Assembly: GCF_036188265.1 (NCBI RefSeq)
Contig: NZ_CP108093.1
Span: 3,113,001 to 3,177,000 of the forward strand
Direction of reading: 5' to 3'
DNA length: 64,000 nucleotides
Source: Streptomyces sp. NBC_00247
Lineage (GTDB): Bacteria > Actinomycetota > Actinomycetes > Streptomycetales > Streptomycetaceae
Positions 62,331 through 64,000 of the stretch are shown piece after piece. Within the stretch, counting starts at the first letter, position 1. Each line of letters starts with the position of its first letter. The notes under the pieces are model-generated. The model was given only the letters and a program-made list of their open reading frames with translations. It made no database searches and was not told the origin of the DNA. The translations under genes and the position numbers were made by a program.

Positions 62331-62879
62331 TCAGCCTTCGGGCGTCTCGTCGGCCCCTTCGGACTTCTCCTCGGCCGGCGCGAGGCCGAGGCGCTCGACG
62401 AGCCACTTGTCGAACTCGATGGAGGCGCGGACCCAGCTCACCGTGGAGGAGACGAAGTGCTCCAGGGCGACGCCGGTACCGATGAGCATCTGCGCCTCAC
62501 CGATCAGGCGGACCGAACCGGCCTCGCCCTCCTCGCCCTCGTGGGAGTGCGTGTAGACCTTCGGCCACAGGGTGCGGCGGTTCCAGTCGTCGATCGCGTC
62601 CAGCAGGACGGCGCGCTGGTCCAGGTCGTGCGGGCGGTCGTAGAACGTCCGCACCGAGAAGACCTGCTGGTCCGCCTCGCCACGGAACATGAAGTACGTG
62701 CGGAACTCTTCCCACGGCGCCGCGAGGTCGCCCTCGTCGTCGACGACGAACTTGAGCTCCATCTGCTCCAGGAGCTGCTTGACGAGGTCCTGGTCAGGGA
62801 CGACGGGGCCCTCCGGTCCTGCCGCCTGCGGTTCGGGCTGGCCCCCGAAATTAGGAATCGAGGACGGATCGATGCTCAC
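62331..62879 (-). CDS. YbjN domain-containing protein
   Basis: A 182-residue soluble protein. After a Pro/Gly-rich start (SIDPSSIPNFGGQPEPQ) the YbjN domain follows: KQLLEQMELKFVVDDEGDL, FRTYFMFRGEADQQVFSV, LLDAIDDWNRRTLWPKVYTH and VSWVRASIEFDKWLVERLG. YbjN proteins resemble type III secretion chaperones in fold; in Streptomyces they are of unknown role. The GTG at 62877-62879 is set by AAGGGA eight bases upstream. Confidence 0.9.
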   Translation of the reverse strand: MSIDPSSIPNFGGQPEPQAAGPEGPVVPDQDLVKQLLEQMELKFVVDDEGDLAAPWEEFRTYFMFRGEADQQVFSVRTFYDRPHDLDQRAVLLDAIDDWNRRTLWPKVYTHSHEGEEGEAGSVRLIGEAQMLIGTGVALEHFVSSTVSWVRASIEFDKWLVERLGLAPAEEKSEGADETPEG

Positions 62880-63080
62880 CGTAATTTCCCTTCGTGCGGT
62901 TGTACGCCATCCTCTCCCATGGCGGGCGGGGAATGGCAACCCCCGGCGGGGGCGATCCGCTGCCGGCGGAAAGGACCGGTCCGCCGTCGGCGGACCGGGA
63001 ACCTCCGGGAGCCGGACCGCGTCTTCCGCGGCCGGAGCCCTTCACCGGTCCTGCGCGGCCGGTTCGGACAGGAGTACGCC

Positions 63081-63596
63081 GTGGACGACCGTATACAGCC
63101 GCCCGGAGCAGCGCGGGAGTCGGTACGGGGGAGCCGGCGGGCGCACCCGTGGTTCTGGGCCGTGCTGCTCGGCATCGCGGTGGTCCCGGCCACGATGGCG
63201 ATCCTCCTCGTCGGCCAGGCCGTGTTCTCCGCGGTGACCGGCGGGGAACTCGGGAAGCCCGCCGTCACCTGCGACGAGGCGGTGCGGTTCCTCGGCACCC
63301 CGCTGCCCGAGGCCGCGCACGACCGGAAGTGCCTGGAGGAGAACAGCTGGCTGGACGCGGGGTACGACATCCGCTTCCGGATCACCCGGACGGCACTGGA
63401 CGACTGGCTGGCCACGGCGTTCCCCGCAATCGCGGACCCCTGGTACGCCACGGACCTCTGCGACGACGGTGTCGACGCCTGCGGCAATCTTCAGTTCGGC
63501 GACCAGCCGCACGGCCGGGCCCTGGCCGCCGACATGACGGCCGTGTACGAGGACGACGGCACCGTCCTCGTACACGTCCACCCCTTCGACGTCTGA
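63081..63596 (+). CDS. Hypothetical membrane-anchored protein
   Basis: A 171-residue protein with one N-terminal helix (FWAVLLGIAVVPATMAILLVG) and an outer domain of about 120 residues. The outer part has VTCDEAVRFLGTPLP, DRKCLEENSWLDAGYDIRFRI, TDLCDDGVDACGNL and MTAVYEDDGTVLVHVHPFDV; its four cysteines suggest two disulfides. The GTG at 63081 is supported by AGGAG six bases upstream, so the long frame to the left is discarded. It is divergent from the YbjN gene and convergent with clpB. Function unknown. Confidence 0.75.
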   Translation: MDDRIQPPGAARESVRGSRRAHPWFWAVLLGIAVVPATMAILLVGQAVFSAVTGGELGKPAVTCDEAVRFLGTPLPEAAHDRKCLEENSWLDAGYDIRFRITRTALDDWLATAFPAIADPWYATDLCDDGVDACGNLQFGDQPHGRALAADMTAVYEDDGTVLVHVHPFDV

Positions 63597-63635
63597 AGCA
63601 CGCTCGCGGTGTCCGGGCGGATCGGGCGGATCGGG

Positions 63636-63661
63636 CGGTGTCCGGCGGTCGCCGGACACCG
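63636..63661. terminator. Bidirectional terminator
   Basis: A perfect 11-bp stem (CGGTGTCCGGC at 63636-63646 with 63651-63661) and a GGTC loop between the convergent hypothetical gene and clpB. Confidence 0.85.
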
Positions 63662-63681
63662 CTGATTCCGGACCGGGACCG

Positions 63682-64000
63682 TCAGCCCGCCGCGCCCACG
63701 ATCAGGCCGGCCTCGGAGCCGTCCCCGGGCACGTCCACCCGTACGGTGTCGCCGTCCGCGATCTCGCCCGCGAGGATCTCCCGGGCGAGCTGGTCGCCGA
63801 TCGCCGTCTGGATGAGGCGGCGCAGCGGCCGGGCGCCGTAAGCCGGGTCGTTGCCCTTCTCGGCGAGCCAGGCCAGCGCGGCCGGGGTGACGTCGAGGGC
63901 GAGCTGCCGGTCGGCGAGCCGCTTGGCGAGGCGGCCGATCTGGAGCCCCGCGATGTGGGCGAGTTCGTCGCCGGTGAGTGCGGAGAAGACGACCAGGTCG
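63682..64000 (-). CDS. clpB: ATP-dependent chaperone ClpB (C-terminal part)
   Basis: The last 106 codons of a gene that continues past the right edge; stop at 63682-63684. The visible part is the Clp D2-small domain: LVVFSALTGDELAHIAGLQI, RLADRQLALDVTPAALAWLAEKG, the hallmark NDPAYGARPLRRLIQ and a short tail. ClpB disaggregates proteins with DnaK. The DPxYGARPLRR motif identifies a class I Clp ATPase, and the absence of a ClpX-binding or IGF loop in this part plus length favour ClpB over ClpC. The call is limited by the small fragment. Confidence 0.85.
   Translation of the reverse strand, partial: DLVVFSALTGDELAHIAGLQIGRLAKRLADRQLALDVTPAALAWLAEKGNDPAYGARPLRRLIQTAIGDQLAREILAGEIADGDTVRVDVPGDGSEAGLIVGAAG

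Overview
The window is a 64-kb stretch of very GC-rich chromosome from a Streptomyces (or very close relative). The evidence is third-position GC bias in every gene, many GTG starts and one TTG start, a typical actinomycete gene order (ask-asd next to an ECF sigma factor, recR-ybaB, purA, fbaA-pyrE, clpB), a family 19 chitinase with the 12-bp chi promoter repeats, and a Streptomyces-type parS site. No rRNA, tRNA or intact insertion sequence was seen. Both ends cut genes: the 3' part of a secreted SGNH esterase on the left and the 3' end of clpB on the right.

Layout. 0-16 kb: SGNH esterase, SnoaL-like protein, prolyl-oligopeptidase-type peptidase, SURF1, a minisatellite array, an ECF sigma factor coupled to a repeat-rich membrane protein, the asd-ask operon with a nested Ask-beta start, a secreted LamG protein, a winged-helix/zinc-ribbon protein and a DUF1963 protein. 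16-24 kb: TetR/SDR divergent pair with a candidate operator, DUF5063, recR, ybaB, a SLATT-domain protein, a GntR regulator and a class III aminotransferase. 24-29 kb: a gene-poor accessory stretch with two degenerate type I-E-like CRISPR repeats exactly 61 bp apart, small membrane proteins, a PRC-barrel protein and the chitinase. 29-36 kb: a Ser/Thr kinase with a large low-complexity insert in its catalytic domain, followed by a membrane-anchored PstS-like binding protein, then purA and a DAGK-like protein. 36-46 kb: DUF2993, a GbsR-like regulator divergent from an ABC exporter, a P450, a two-component system, a His-rich methyltransferase divergent from an XRE-cupin regulator. 45.6-48.7 kb: tryptophan-to-anthranilate genes (dioxygenase, kynureninase, probable formamidase). 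49-64 kb: DUF3151, an MFS exporter, a MalY-type lyase, fbaA, parS, pyrE, aldose epimerase, CoxG-like protein, a spermidine synthase-like membrane protein, DUF2617, a Cys/His/Gly-rich small protein, an aminotransferase, a toxin-antitoxin pair, YbjN and clpB.

Most genes are housekeeping and probably syntenic with other Streptomyces. The points that stand out are the toxin-antitoxin segment bounded by a second copy of the 3' end of the neighbouring aminotransferase gene, the isolated CRISPR-like repeat pair, the parS site buried at the centre of a 38-bp perfect palindrome, the kinase with an insert between its Lys and HRD motifs, and a cluster of tandem repeats around 4.9-6.7 kb. All identifications come from reading sequence motifs; no database search was run.
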